Assembly: GCF_002198715.1 (NCBI RefSeq)
Contig: NZ_MWLK01000015.1
Location: 184,656-248,655, forward strand
DNA length: 64,000 bases
Reading direction: 5' to 3'
Origin: Rhodomicrobium sp. R_RK_3
Lineage (GTDB): Bacteria; Pseudomonadota; Alphaproteobacteria; Rhizobiales; Rhodomicrobiaceae
The translations under genes were made by a program, and so were the position numbers. This document shows positions 25,199 to 34,710 of this stretch, in pieces. Within the stretch, counting starts at the first letter, position 1. Every line of letters begins with the position of its first letter. The notes under the pieces were generated by a model, which ran no database searches, was not told the DNA's origin, and saw only the letters and a list, made by a program, of their open reading frames with translations.

Positions 25199-28100
25199 TC
25201 ATGACTGCCGCTCGCTTCCCGTCAGGGCGAAATGAAAGGTCGAACCCTCGCCGGGTTGCGATTCGACCGAGATCGTGCCGCCATGGCGTTCGACGATCTT
25301 CTTGCAGATCGCAAGGCCGATGCCGGTGCCGGCGAACTCCTCGCGCTTGTGCAAGCGCTGGAACATGCCGAAAATCCTGTCGAAATATTGCGGATCGATG
25401 CCGAGGCCGTTGTCCTTCACCGCGAAGCCCCATTTCAGGGCCGCATCCTGGGCGGCGGAAATGTGGATCTCGGGAACGCCCGGCTTCTGGTATTTGATGG
25501 CGTTGCCGACAAGGTTCTGGAAGAGTTGCGTGAGCTGCATCGGATCGGCCAGCACCACGGGAAGCTCGCCATGCGTGACCTTGGCGCCGCTTTCCCGGAT
25601 CGCGCTGCGCAGGTTCATCAAAGCCTGATGCAGGGCGACCTCGCTGGAAGTGGCGCGCATTTCCTTGCCCTTCGAGCCGACCCGCGAATAGGCCAGCAGA
25701 TCCTGAATCAGGCGCTGCATCCGGTTCGCGCCGTCGACGGCAAAGGCGATGAACTCGTCGGCGTCCGAATCCAGCTTGCCCTTATAGCGGCGCGACAGGA
25801 GCTGGGTGTAGCTGGCGACCATGCGCAGCGGCTCCTGCAGATCATGCGAGGCGATATAGGCGAATTGCGCCAGCTCGTCGTTCGAGCGCCTCAGCTCGCC
25901 GATGCTTTGCACGAGGCTGGCTTCCGCCTTCTTGCGGACACTGATATTGCGGATCGCCGCAGTGACGAGGACGCCCTCCGCGCCGCCCAGCGGGCTCAGC
26001 ATCAGCTCGATGGGGAATTCGCTGCCGTCCTTCCGGAGCGCCGTGAGCTCGATGCCGGTGCCGATCTGCTGCGTCACGGCGTCGAACTCGGAGCGCAGGC
26101 CGTCGGCGATCAGCCTTTCGGCAAAGCCGTGCGGAATGATGTTCTTGACCCGCTGCCCGAGAAGCTCGTTGCGGCGGTAGCCGAACTGCTTTTCGGCCTG
26201 CAGGTTCAGAAGCACGATCTCGCCCTGCTGGTTGACGACGACCATCGCGTCAGGCGCCGCTTCCAGCAGGCCGCGATAGCGGCCTTCCATCTGCGCCATA
26301 TATTTCTCCGCGTCCTTGCGGACGGTGATATCGCGGATCGCGGCGGTGACGAGGGTGCCTTCGGTGCTGTCGAGCGGGCTCAGCATCAGCTCGATGGGGA
26401 ATTGGCTGCCGTCCTTCCTGAGCGCCGTCAGTTCGATGCCGGTGCCGATCTGCTGGTCGAACGCCTCCTCCGCCGAGCGCAGGTCGTCGGCGATCAGGCG
26501 TTCGGCAAAGCCTTCGGGAATGATGTTGGTGACCTTCTGGCCGAGCAGTTCGTCGCGCCGGTAGCCGAACTGCTTTTCGGCCTGCAGGTTGAGCAGCACG
26601 ATTTCGCCGGCCTGATTGACGACGACCATGGCATCCGGCGCCGCCTCCAGGAGCCCGCGATATTTGCCCTCGATCTGGGCCAGTTGCTTTTCCGCGTTCT
26701 TGCGCACGCTGATGTCGCGGATCGCGGTGGTGACCAGCGTGCCCTCGGCGCTTTCGAGCGGGCTCAGCATCAGCTCGATGGGGAATTCGCTGCCGTCTTT
26801 CCGGAGCGCCGTCAGCTCGATGCCGGTGCCGATGCGCTGGTTGGACGCCTCCTGCGCCGAGCGCAGATCGTCGGCGATCAGCCGCTCGGCGAAGCCTTCC
26901 GGGATGATGTTGGTCATCGGCTGCCCGAGCAGTTCGTCACGCCGGTAGCCGAACTGCTTTTCGGCCTGCAGGTTGAGCAGCACGATCTCGCCGGCCTGAT
27001 TGACCACCACCATCGCATCCGGTGCGGCTTCGAGGAGGCCGCGATAGCGCCCCTCCATCTGCACCACATGCCGCTCGGCTTCCTGGCGCACGCTGATATT
27101 GCGGATCGCGGCGGTGACCAGCGTGCCGTCGGCGCTTTCGAGCGGGCTTAGCATCAGCTCGATGGGGAATTCGCTGCCGTCCTTCCTGAGCGCGGTCAGC
27201 TCGAGGCCAGTGCCGATCTGCTGAGCGAGCGCATCCTCATCCGAGCGCAGATCGTCGGCGACGAGGCGCTCGGCAAAGCCCACGGGAATGATGTTGGTGA
27301 CCCTCTGGCCGAGCAGTTCGTCACGCCGGTAGCCGAACTGCTTTTCGGCCTGCAGGTTGAGCAGCACGATCTCCCCAGCCTGATTGACGACGACCATGGC
27401 ATCGGGCGCGGCTTCAAGCAGACCGCGATAGCGGCCTTCCATCTGCACCACATGCCGCTCGGCTTCCTGGCGCACGCTGATATTGCGGATTGCCGCCGTG
27501 ACCAGCGTGCCGTCGGCGCTTTCGAGCGGGCTCAGCATCAGCTCGATGGGGAATTCGCTGCCGTCCTTCCTGAGCGCGGTCAATTCCAGGCCGGTGCCGA
27601 TCTGCTGGGCGAGCGCATCCTCATCCGAGCGCAGATCGTCGGCGACGAGGCGCTCGGCAAAGCCCACGGGAATGATGTTGGTGACCCTTTGGCCGAGCAG
27701 TTCGTCGCGCCGGTAGCCGAACTGCTTTTCGGCCTGGAGGTTGAGCAGCACGATCTCGCCGGCCTGATTGACGACGATCATAGCGTCGGGTGCGGCCTCC
27801 AGCAGACCGCGATATTTGCCCTCGATCTGGGCCAGTTGCTTTTCCGCGTTCTTGCGCACGCTGATATCGCGAATCGCCGCCGTGACCAGCACGCCCTCAG
27901 CGCTTTCGAGCGGGCTCAGCATCAGCTCTATGGGAAACTCGCTGCCGTCCTTGCGGAGCGCGGTCAGCTCGATGCCGGTGCCGATCTGCTGGTCCTTGGC
28001 ATCCTCGTCGGAGCGCAGATCGTCGGCGACGAGGCGTTCGGCAAAGCCTTCCGGGATAATGTTGGTGACCTTCTGGCCGAGCAGCTCGTCGCGCCGGTAG

Positions 28101-29623
28101 CCGAATTGCTTTTCCGCCTGCAGGTTGAGCAGCACGATCTCGCTGGCCTGGTTGACCACCACCATGGCGTCGGGCGCGGCCTCCAGCAGCCCGCGATACC
28201 GCCCCTCCATCTGCGCCAGGTGCCGCTCTGCCTGCTGGCGCACGCTGATGTCCCGGATCGCGGCCGTGACGAGCGTGCCCTCGGCGCTGGCGAGCGGGCT
28301 CAGCATGATCTCGATCGGAAATTCGCTGCCGTCCTTGCGCAGGCCCGTCAGCTCGATGCCGGTGCCGATCTGCTGGTCCTTGGCATCTTCGGCGGAGCGC
28401 AGGTCGTCGGCGACGAGGCGTTCGGCAAAGCCTTCCGGGATGATGTTGGTGACCTTCTGCCCCACCAGCTCATCGCGGTGGTAGCCGAACTGCTTTTCCG
28501 CCTGCAGATTGAGCAGCACGATCTCGCCGAGCTGGTCGACCACCACCATCGCATCGGGGGCCGCCTCCAGAAGGCCGCGATATTTCGCGCCGGCGTCGCG
28601 GCTTTCGTTGAGATCATGGCTGAATTCGGAAAATCCGCGCAGCTTGCAGGCGCTATCGCGCAGCGCGGTGAAGGTGACGCTGGCCAGATAGCGCGAACCG
28701 TCCTTCTTGACGCGCATCCCCTGTTCTTCGTGGTGGCCGTTGGCGGCGGTGAGGCGGAGGATGCGCGCCGGCCGGCCGCGCTCGATGTCTTCCGGGGTAA
28801 AGAAGCAGGAAAAATCACGGCCGATGATCTGATCGGCGCGGTAGCCCTTGACGCGCTCGGCCCCCGCATTCCAGCTCGCCACCTTGCCGTCGGGGTCGAT
28901 CATGAAGATGGCGTTGTCCTGGACGCCGTCGAGCAGCATCCGGTATTCCTCTTCGCTGCCCCGGAGCGCCTTTTCGGCCCGGCTGCGGCGAAGACTGTCA
29001 CGCAGCACGCTCCAGCCCGCGACGCCCGTGACGAGAACCCCGAGCGCGGTGCCCAGGATCACAATGAGCTTGGTCTGCCACAGATAGTCCGCCGCGGCCG
29101 CGCGGCGCTCCTCGAGCAGGCGCAGCTCCTCGTCCTTCATCTGGCCGATGAGCGAATTAAAGTCCGCGGCCTCTTGCGGGCTCGGGTCTCCCTTGGCTGC
29201 CTCGACCGCCGGCTCCAGGCCCCTCTCGCGGCGCAAAGCGATGAGCGAGTCCGCGCGCTCGGTGCGCTCGGCGGCCAGCTTCGCCAGGATCGCCAGCCGG
29301 TTTGCCTGGACGGGATTATCCGACAGCTCCTTGGCAACCACCGGCCCGAGTTCCGCCATCCGTTGCTTGGCGGCGTTATATTGGCTGAGGTCGGTCTCCT
29401 CGCCCGTCAGGATGAACCGGCGCACGCCCGAGGACATCCCCTCCATCGACGAGGACAGGTCTTGCAGGCTTCGCAGCACCTCATGGCTGTGACGTACCCA
29501 TTGGTTGCTCTGGCTGGATGCCACGATGCTTCGATAGGAGAAGGCGCCAACGGCGAGCAGCACGGCAATGGCCAGGCCGAAGGCGATCTGGACCGTCCGG
29601 CGCGAGAGGTAGCCGATATTCAT
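25199..29623 (-). CDS. Histidine kinase with CHASE3, one PAS and seven tandem near-identical PAS units
   Basis: A 1474-residue sensor kinase. Order: membrane segment at about 13-33; CHASE3-like periplasmic helices (EGMSSGVRRFILTGEETDL) to about 185; second membrane segment about 186-207; a divergent PAS at about 225-340; then seven 128-residue units (345-1240), each GxYRGLLEAAPDAMVVV... QAEKQFGYRRDELLGQ... IIPEGFAERL... ALRKDGSEFPIELMLSPL... IRDISVR. The kinase core follows: phospho-acceptor His in YIASHDLQEPLRMVASY, N box QNLVGNAIKY, G1 DNGLGID, G2 GTGIGLAICKKI. The core is of the phytochrome-like type that pairs with Rcp1 regulators, one of which is the next gene. The internal tandem duplication is unusual (see findings). 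Signal unknown. Confidence 0.93.
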   Translation of the reverse strand: MNIGYLSRRTVQIAFGLAIAVLLAVGAFSYRSIVASSQSNQWVRHSHEVLRSLQDLSSSMEGMSSGVRRFILTGEETDLSQYNAAKQRMAELGPVVAKELSDNPVQANRLAILAKLAAERTERADSLIALRRERGLEPAVEAAKGDPSPQEAADFNSLIGQMKDEELRLLEERRAAAADYLWQTKLIVILGTALGVLVTGVAGWSVLRDSLRRSRAEKALRGSEEEYRMLLDGVQDNAIFMIDPDGKVASWNAGAERVKGYRADQIIGRDFSCFFTPEDIERGRPARILRLTAANGHHEEQGMRVKKDGSRYLASVTFTALRDSACKLRGFSEFSHDLNESRDAGAKYRGLLEAAPDAMVVVDQLGEIVLLNLQAEKQFGYHRDELVGQKVTNIIPEGFAERLVADDLRSAEDAKDQQIGTGIELTGLRKDGSEFPIEIMLSPLASAEGTLVTAAIRDISVRQQAERHLAQMEGRYRGLLEAAPDAMVVVNQASEIVLLNLQAEKQFGYRRDELLGQKVTNIIPEGFAERLVADDLRSDEDAKDQQIGTGIELTALRKDGSEFPIELMLSPLESAEGVLVTAAIRDISVRKNAEKQLAQIEGKYRGLLEAAPDAMIVVNQAGEIVLLNLQAEKQFGYRRDELLGQRVTNIIPVGFAERLVADDLRSDEDALAQQIGTGLELTALRKDGSEFPIELMLSPLESADGTLVTAAIRNISVRQEAERHVVQMEGRYRGLLEAAPDAMVVVNQAGEIVLLNLQAEKQFGYRRDELLGQRVTNIIPVGFAERLVADDLRSDEDALAQQIGTGLELTALRKDGSEFPIELMLSPLESADGTLVTAAIRNISVRQEAERHVVQMEGRYRGLLEAAPDAMVVVNQAGEIVLLNLQAEKQFGYRRDELLGQPMTNIIPEGFAERLIADDLRSAQEASNQRIGTGIELTALRKDGSEFPIELMLSPLESAEGTLVTTAIRDISVRKNAEKQLAQIEGKYRGLLEAAPDAMVVVNQAGEIVLLNLQAEKQFGYRRDELLGQKVTNIIPEGFAERLIADDLRSAEEAFDQQIGTGIELTALRKDGSQFPIELMLSPLDSTEGTLVTAAIRDITVRKDAEKYMAQMEGRYRGLLEAAPDAMVVVNQQGEIVLLNLQAEKQFGYRRNELLGQRVKNIIPHGFAERLIADGLRSEFDAVTQQIGTGIELTALRKDGSEFPIELMLSPLGGAEGVLVTAAIRNISVRKKAEASLVQSIGELRRSNDELAQFAYIASHDLQEPLRMVASYTQLLSRRYKGKLDSDADEFIAFAVDGANRMQRLIQDLLAYSRVGSKGKEMRATSSEVALHQALMNLRSAIRESGAKVTHGELPVVLADPMQLTQLFQNLVGNAIKYQKPGVPEIHISAAQDAALKWGFAVKDNGLGIDPQYFDRIFGMFQRLHKREEFAGTGIGLAICKKIVERHGGTISVESQPGEGSTFHFALTGSERQS
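25904..28591 (-). repeat. Seven-unit tandem repeat, 384 bp period, coding for PAS domains
   Basis: Landmark sequence CCGCGATA recurs at a 384-base spacing (26271, 26656, 27040, 27424, 27808, 28192, 28576), seven units without gaps or stops. Units three and four, counting from the N-terminus (27440-27823 and 27056-27439), differ at only two residues. Unit one is the most diverged in its VDQLGE and YHRDELV segments, and unit seven at the C-terminal side (IIPHGF, GLRSEFDAV). Confidence 0.95.
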
Positions 29624-30023
29624 AGCGCCCCCGTAGCGGTGCCGTTGGGGCGTGAGCAGCCGCTTTCGGCCCGGCGCGAGGACGGGTGGCCGAAATCACG
29701 GATCGCCGCCGTCGCCTGGACGGGGAGGCGGGCGAGTAGCATGGTGTCTCCTTGGAAGCCCTGCCAGTTCCGACGCCGCACGGCAAGGCAACCACGAAGG
29801 GTACAGCTTGGCGCATTAACGGCTTGCGACCGAGATCAAGACAATCCGAGCGACTTTGCCGTCGATTTGGGAAGATGTGCGGATGGGGCGGGGGCGGAGC
29901 GATGAGGCTCAACCTCGCGAAGGGGCCGGGCTATTTGGTCAGAATCGGGCGCCCGGATCCGGCCCGGCCGCCAACCCAACTGCAGCCGGACTCTCCTTGC
30001 GCATCGCTTGGGGCCTCTCCGGC

Positions 30024-30123
30024 CGTCGTCCCGGGCGGCCGTTAGGCCGGACCGGGACCCCTTGGCCTGGCACCATGCTTGCGGAGAGGCAAGTGGGCCC
30101 CGGCTCTGACGGCCGGGGCCACG
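30024..30123. repeat. Dispersed repeat family D, copy 1
   Basis: CGTCGTCCCGGGCGGCCGTT at the left pairs loosely with GACGGCCGGGGCCACG at the right, enclosing CGGGACCCC..CACCATGCTTGC. A close relative is at 34526-34633. The 526 bases from the kinase start to dps hold this element and what is probably the kinase promoter region; no gene is seen. Confidence 0.65.
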
Positions 30124-30149
30124 GATTTCTTGCCGGGCTCTGCGAAGGG

Positions 30150-30671
30150 CTAGCCTTCGACTCGGCGGGTGGACTCGAACAGGAACCAGACGCGCCGTTC
30201 GGTCTCGTCGATCCAGTTCTCCAGCAGGCTCGCCGTTGCGACGTCGTTGTGCTCGTCGCAAATGCCGTGGGTTTCGAGCATGTAGCTGGCAAGCTGCTTG
30301 TTGTCGTCGCGCAGCTCGGCGAGCATGTCGAGCGGGGTGACGAAATCGGCGTCATTGTCCGGTATGCGCTGCAGGCGGGCGATCTGGCCGATCGAGCGCA
30401 GCGTCGTGCCGCCGATCTTGCGTGCCCGCTCGGCGATGTCGTCGGTCATGGCGAAGAGCTGGTCGCCCTGCTCGTCGAGCATCAGATGGTAGTCGCGGAA
30501 ATGCGGGCCGGACATGTGCCAATGGAAATTCTTGGTCTTCAGATAGAGTGCGAAGACGTCGGCGAGCAAGGTGGTCAGCGAGGCCGCGATGTCGCGCGTG
30601 GCGTTGCTGGTGAGGTTGGTCGGCGTTTCGAGCGGAGACTTCCGCCGGGCTTTTGCGTCCGTAGTCGTCAT
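30150..30671 (-). CDS. dps: Dps-family DNA-protection/ferritin-like protein
   Basis: A 173-residue four-helix protein. The interface ferroxidase residues are in LKTKNFHWHMSGPHFRDYHLMLDEQGDQLF-like sequence (about residues 45-75: His, His, Asp, Glu), and the helices ASLTTLLADVFALYL and ENWIDETERRVWFLFES flank it. Dps dodecamers oxidise and store iron with hydrogen peroxide and coat DNA in starvation. A Lys/Arg-containing N-terminal tail (MTTTDAKARRKS) suits DNA binding. It is a single gene; a family-B repeat lies upstream. Confidence 0.93.
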   Translation of the reverse strand: MTTTDAKARRKSPLETPTNLTSNATRDIAASLTTLLADVFALYLKTKNFHWHMSGPHFRDYHLMLDEQGDQLFAMTDDIAERARKIGGTTLRSIGQIARLQRIPDNDADFVTPLDMLAELRDDNKQLASYMLETHGICDEHNDVATASLLENWIDETERRVWFLFESTRRVEG

Positions 30672-30731
30672 ATCAGCACCTCTTGATGGATCGGGGCACG
30701 ACGCCCTCAGCGATAGACTATGCGCGCGGAC

Positions 30732-30803
30732 TAGAGCGGGATGAGGTAAAGTCGATACCGGTTTACCGCCGTCAGCCCGCTCTAAATGTAAGAACTAGAT
30801 CAC
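30732..30803. repeat. Dispersed repeat family B, copy 1
   Basis: TAGAGCGGGATGAGGTAAAG, then GATACCGGTTTACCGCCGTC, then AGCCCGCTCTAAATGTAAGAAC. The outer ends AGAGCGGG and CCCGCTCT are inverted, and GGTAAA/TTTACC form an inner inverted pair, so the element can fold into a long hairpin between dps and the hydrolase. Other copies: 43265-43290 and 56473-56543. Confidence 0.85.
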
Positions 30804-30810
30804 TGTTGAT

Positions 30811-31632
30811 CTAGCCTTTGAGGAAGGCCAGCAGATCGGCGTTCACCTCATGCTTGTGGGTCGTGCACATGCCGTGGGGGGCACCTTTATAGATTTTCAA
30901 AGTCGCGTTCTTGACGATTTTCGACGAGAGCAGCGCGGAAGCTGCGATCGGCACGATCTGGTCGTCATCGCCGTGCAGGATCAGGGTCGGCACGTCGAAT
31001 TTCTTCAGGTCCTCGGTGGTGTCGGTCTCCGAGAACGCCTTGATGCAGAAATAGGAGGCCGGGAAGCCCGCCAGGGAGCTTTGCAGCCAAAAACTTTCGC
31101 GCACGCCCTCGGAGACTTTGGCGCCCGGACGGTTATAGCCGTAGAAGGGCAGGCTGAGATCCTTCCAGAATTGCGAACGGTCCTCGATGACGCCCTTGCG
31201 GATGGCATCGAAGGCTTCGATCGGCGTGCCGTTCGGATTGCTTTCGGATTTGAGCATGACGGGCGGGATGGCGCCGATCAGCACGGCCTTGGCGACGCGG
31301 CTGGTGCCGTGGCGGCCGATATAGCGGGCGACTTCGCCGCCGCCGGTCGAATGGCCGACATGCACGGCATCCTTCAAATCGAGGGTCTTGACCAGCTCGG
31401 CCAGATCGTCGGCATAGGTGTCGAGGTCGTTGCCGCCCCAGGGCTGGCTCGACCGGCCATGGCCGCGCCGGTCGGCGGCGATGGTGCGATAGCCGTTCTG
31501 GGCGAGGAAGAACATCTGGTCTTCGAAGGCGTCGGCCGAGAGCGGCCAGCCGTGGCTGAACACGACGGGCTGTCCCTTGCCCCAGTCCTTGTAATAGATC
31601 TCGGTGCCGTCTTTGGTGGTGAAACTTGCCAT
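30811..31632 (-). CDS. Alpha/beta hydrolase of the non-haem chloroperoxidase group
   Basis: A 273-residue protein. Oxyanion motif SHGWPLSAD at residue 26, nucleophile elbow [13 protein letters not shown] (Ser about 95), acid in HGDDDQIVP and catalytic His in [10 protein letters not shown] near the C-terminus. The opening [20 protein letters not shown] is typical of cofactor-free haloperoxidase/esterase enzymes. Probable activity: ester or lactone hydrolysis with peracid side reaction; substrate unknown. It is a single gene with an ATG behind AGGAAGA. Confidence 0.9.
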   Translation of the reverse strand: MASFTTKDGTEIYYKDWGKGQPVVFSHGWPLSADAFEDQMFFLAQNGYRTIAADRRGHGRSSQPWGGNDLDTYADDLAELVKTLDLKDAVHVGHSTGGGEVARYIGRHGTSRVAKAVLIGAIPPVMLKSESNPNGTPIEAFDAIRKGVIEDRSQFWKDLSLPFYGYNRPGAKVSEGVRESFWLQSSLAGFPASYFCIKAFSETDTTEDLKKFDVPTLILHGDDDQIVPIAASALLSSKIVKNATLKIYKGAPHGMCTTHKHEVNADLLAFLKG

Positions 31633-32231
31633 ATGGGTCTTCCTGGAGTTGGGGTTTCGGCGTCGTCGCCACAGGCCCGGCGGATTGGCGGCGATACCCG
31701 TTGCTCCGGCATGGACCTTGCGGCGCCTGGGGGCGGGTTTATTGTCGATTCATGCGCTGTTTCCTGCCGCGACTTGCGCGCCTACGAACGAGGCGGCAAA
31801 TTGTCGAAAGTTACTTTGACAAATTTATCCAGTTTTTCGAAGTATCCGCGCGGCCGGGCCCCGCGACAGCGGTTAGAAGATCACGGAATTGCCCGCCAAC
31901 GCAACCAGCATGCAAGTCACAAATAAGTGTCGCAAGGGCGCTCTATTGCCTCATGCGCCGGAACTTGATTGACAATGACAGCATAGCCATCAAATCCCGC
32001 GCAAGCCTCGACCGGCAAGAGGCTCAAGGCGCCGTAAATGCACCTGCGGCCTTGTCCGTGACCGGCATTATGCGATAGATCATCCGCCCCCGCCATATCG
32101 CCCAGGCCATTCGCCACATTTCGCCGTGCTCCCGTCAAATTTTCAGATCAGTTTGCAAGCGCAATTGATTAATCCCGTTGGACAGGCGCTCGGCGAGACT
32201 TCGTCTCCTCGCGCCAAGGGCTGCACCTGCA
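31633..32231. other. Long intergenic region between divergent genes
   Basis: Nearly 600 bases separating the hydrolase and the PBP gene. Several short frames occur, but none has a ribosome site plus G/C-rich third positions. The middle part (about 31790-31850) is AT-richer than its surroundings and contains ACTTTGACAAATTTATCC, and TTGACAATGACAG occurs near 31970. It probably holds promoters for both sides; I see no RNA gene. Confidence 0.4.
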
Positions 32232-34496
32232 ATGAATTTCGGCAAGAGTTCCGCGTCCGCGCTGCGCGGCCGCTTCGACGCCCTGCTCAAAAGGCTCACC
32301 GGCCGGCGCGCCGGCGCGGCGGATGACGGTGCAAGCCCGCCCGTTCCGCTCGGCGCCGACCCGCTGCCGCGCTTCATCCGCGAGGCCAAGCCTTTGCGCT
32401 TCGACGAGCCGCCGGCGCTCGAGCTGGAACCCGCGCCGCCGCGCCGCACCATCGAAGACGACGAATTCGCCGCCCGCCTGAAGCGCGACTACCCCGCCGA
32501 GCCGGTGCCGCGCAAAATCCGCTCACTGCCGTTTCGCATCGCGCGGTTCACGCTCTATTGGGGCGCCATCACTGCGGTGTGGTTCGCCGTGGTGCTGGCC
32601 AGCGCCGTCACGGTCTACTCGCTCTTCGCCGAAGACCCGCTCAAGGCCGGCCTCAGCAAACAGGCCGCCAAGATCACCATCCTGTCCGACGACAAAAAGG
32701 TCATCGCCGAAAAAGGCTTGCGCCGCAGCCACGTCAAGCTCGACGACATGCCCAAGCATCTGATCGACGCGGTGCTGACCACCGAGGACCGCCGCTTCTA
32801 TTACCATTACGGCTTCGATCCGCTCGGCATCGCCCGCGCCGTCTTCATCAACCGGCGCGCCGGCCGCGTCGTCCAGGGCGGCAGCACCATCACCCAGCAA
32901 TTGGTCAAGGTGCTGTTTTTGAAGCCGGACCGGACCTATTGGCGCAAGGTCGAGGAAGCGCTCTTGTCCTTGTCGCTGGAATGGCGGCTCGACAAGAAGC
33001 AGATCCTGGAGCTGTACCTCAACCGCATCTATTTCGGCGCCGGCAATTACGGCGTCGAAGCCGCCGCCCAGCATTATTTCGGGCACAGCGTCACCAAGAT
33101 CACCCCTTACGAATCCGCCATGCTGGCCGGCCTGATCAAGTCGCCGACCTATTTCGCCCCGACCACCGATTTCAACCGCTCGCTGGAGCGCGGCAAGCTG
33201 GTGCTGACCAACATGCACGACGGCGGCGACATCAGCGATGCCGTCTACAGGCAGTCCCTCGCCGAGCCGCCGACGCTGCGCACCTATCTGCCCTCGGAAA
33301 GCTACGGCTATGTCATCGACTGGGTGGTGGCGCAGGTGCCCGAACTCGGCCTCGACTTGAAAGAGGACATGGTGGTCGAGACCACCATCGACTATGAGCT
33401 GCAGGGCGTCGCCCAGCGCATCGTCAAGGACCAGATGGACCGGCACGGCAAGGAATATGACGCGGGCGAAGCGGCGGCGGTCATCATCGACCGCAATGGC
33501 GCCGTGAAGGCGCTGGTCGGCGGGCGCGACTACACCAAGAACCAGTACAACCACGTCACCCAGGCCAAGCGCCAGCCCGGCTCGACCTTCAAACCCTTCG
33601 TCTATCTCACCGCGCTGGAGAAGGGCCTCAACCCCGACACCATGGTGCATGACGGCCCCTTGCGCATCGGCGACTGGACGCCGAGCAATGCCAATGACCG
33701 CTTCTATGGCGACGTCACCATGCGCGACGGCCTCGCCAAAAGCCTGAATACGGTGGCGGTACGGCTGTCGGAATGGTCGGGGCGCGACGACGTCATCAAG
33801 ACCGCGCACCGGCTCGGCATATCCTCGAAGCTCGAGCCGAATGCCTCGATCGCGCTCGGCACCTCCGAAGTGACGCTGCTGGAAATGGCGACCGCCTATG
33901 TCCCCTTCGCCAATGGCGGTTTCAGCGCGCAGCCGCATATCATCCGCTCCGTCAAGGACGCCTCGGGCCGCGAGGTCTACAAGATCGGCCGCACCAATTG
34001 GGGCCGCGTCATCCGCCCGAATAATGTGGCGCAGATGAACGACATGCTGACCGGCACCATCCAATACGGCACCGGCAATGCCGGCTCGATCGATCCGCAC
34101 CCCGCCGCCGGCAAGACCGGCACCAGCCAGAGCTACCGCGACGCCTGGTTCATCGGCTATACCGCCTATTACGTGACCGGCGTCTGGCTCGGCAATGACG
34201 ATTCCAAGCCGATGAAGCGTGTCACCGGCGGCTCCCTGCCGACGCTGATCTGGCGCGACCTGATGATCTACGCCCATGTCAACAAGGAGCCCGCCCATCT
34301 GCCGGGCGGCGAATTCTTCGAGGCGCGCGGCAACCGGCCCGCCGGGCAGGGCGGACGCGGCGAAAGCCTGTGGGATGCTTTGTTCGGCGGCACTGGCAGC
34401 AGTGCCCGCCGCGATTCCACGCTCGGCACCCCGACGGCGAGCCCCGCGCGCGGCGCGCAACGCAAATCCTGGCTCGAGGATCTGTTTTCGAATTGA
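32232..34496 (+). CDS. Class A penicillin-binding protein (PBP1a-type)
   Basis: A 754-residue bifunctional peptidoglycan synthase. A cytoplasmic Pro/Arg-rich part of about 115 residues precedes one membrane anchor (LYWGAITAVWFAVVLASAVTVYS). The glycosyltransferase (GT51) domain has TEDRRFYYHYGFD with the catalytic Glu and GGSTITQQLVK. The transpeptidase domain has the STFK active-site motif in RQPGSTFKPFVYL, SLN in AKSLNTVAVRLS, and KTGTSQ. The tail is Arg/Ser-rich. It polymerises lipid II and cross-links it in the periplasm. The ATG at 32232 is preferred over 32178 because the extra residues are shadow-like. It is a single gene followed by a family-D repeat. Confidence 0.94.
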   Translation: MNFGKSSASALRGRFDALLKRLTGRRAGAADDGASPPVPLGADPLPRFIREAKPLRFDEPPALELEPAPPRRTIEDDEFAARLKRDYPAEPVPRKIRSLPFRIARFTLYWGAITAVWFAVVLASAVTVYSLFAEDPLKAGLSKQAAKITILSDDKKVIAEKGLRRSHVKLDDMPKHLIDAVLTTEDRRFYYHYGFDPLGIARAVFINRRAGRVVQGGSTITQQLVKVLFLKPDRTYWRKVEEALLSLSLEWRLDKKQILELYLNRIYFGAGNYGVEAAAQHYFGHSVTKITPYESAMLAGLIKSPTYFAPTTDFNRSLERGKLVLTNMHDGGDISDAVYRQSLAEPPTLRTYLPSESYGYVIDWVVAQVPELGLDLKEDMVVETTIDYELQGVAQRIVKDQMDRHGKEYDAGEAAAVIIDRNGAVKALVGGRDYTKNQYNHVTQAKRQPGSTFKPFVYLTALEKGLNPDTMVHDGPLRIGDWTPSNANDRFYGDVTMRDGLAKSLNTVAVRLSEWSGRDDVIKTAHRLGISSKLEPNASIALGTSEVTLLEMATAYVPFANGGFSAQPHIIRSVKDASGREVYKIGRTNWGRVIRPNNVAQMNDMLTGTIQYGTGNAGSIDPHPAAGKTGTSQSYRDAWFIGYTAYYVTGVWLGNDDSKPMKRVTGGSLPTLIWRDLMIYAHVNKEPAHLPGGEFFEARGNRPAGQGGRGESLWDALFGGTGSSARRDSTLGTPTASPARGAQRKSWLEDLFSN

Positions 34497-34525
34497 CGGG
34501 GGAGGCGGCGCGAAGCCTCTTCCTC

Positions 34526-34633
34526 CGTCGCCCCGGGCGGCCGTCAGGTCGAACCGGGACCCATTGGCGGAACCGCTGGCACCATACTTGCAGCGAAGCG
34601 AGTAGAACCCGGCTCTACCGGCCGGGGCGACGA
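34526..34633. repeat. Dispersed repeat family D, copy 2
   Basis: CGTCGCCCCGGGCGGCCGTC at the left, CCGGGACCCATTGGCGG and CACCATACTTGCAGCGAAGC inside, and CTACCGGCCGGGGCGACG at the right. The ends CGTCGCCCCGG/CCGGGGCGACG are perfect inverted repeats. It lies between the convergent PBP and hydrolase genes. Confidence 0.8.
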
Positions 34634-34710
34634 AGTAGATTACCCACCTGTGCAGATTTTCAGTGGGCGCCGGCTGCGGCTCACCTGGAGCGGTGCAACC
34701 GTCCAACTCT

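Noticed and set aside
25904..28591. Tandem repeats as a CRISPR or minisatellite
   Set aside because: The units are 384 bp, in frame, without spacers and encode PAS domains, so they are protein repeats.
27452..29905. An 817-codon plus-strand frame with internal repeats
   Set aside because: It is antisense to the PAS array; its repeats only mirror the 384-bp unit, and its composition is typical of high-GC shadow frames.
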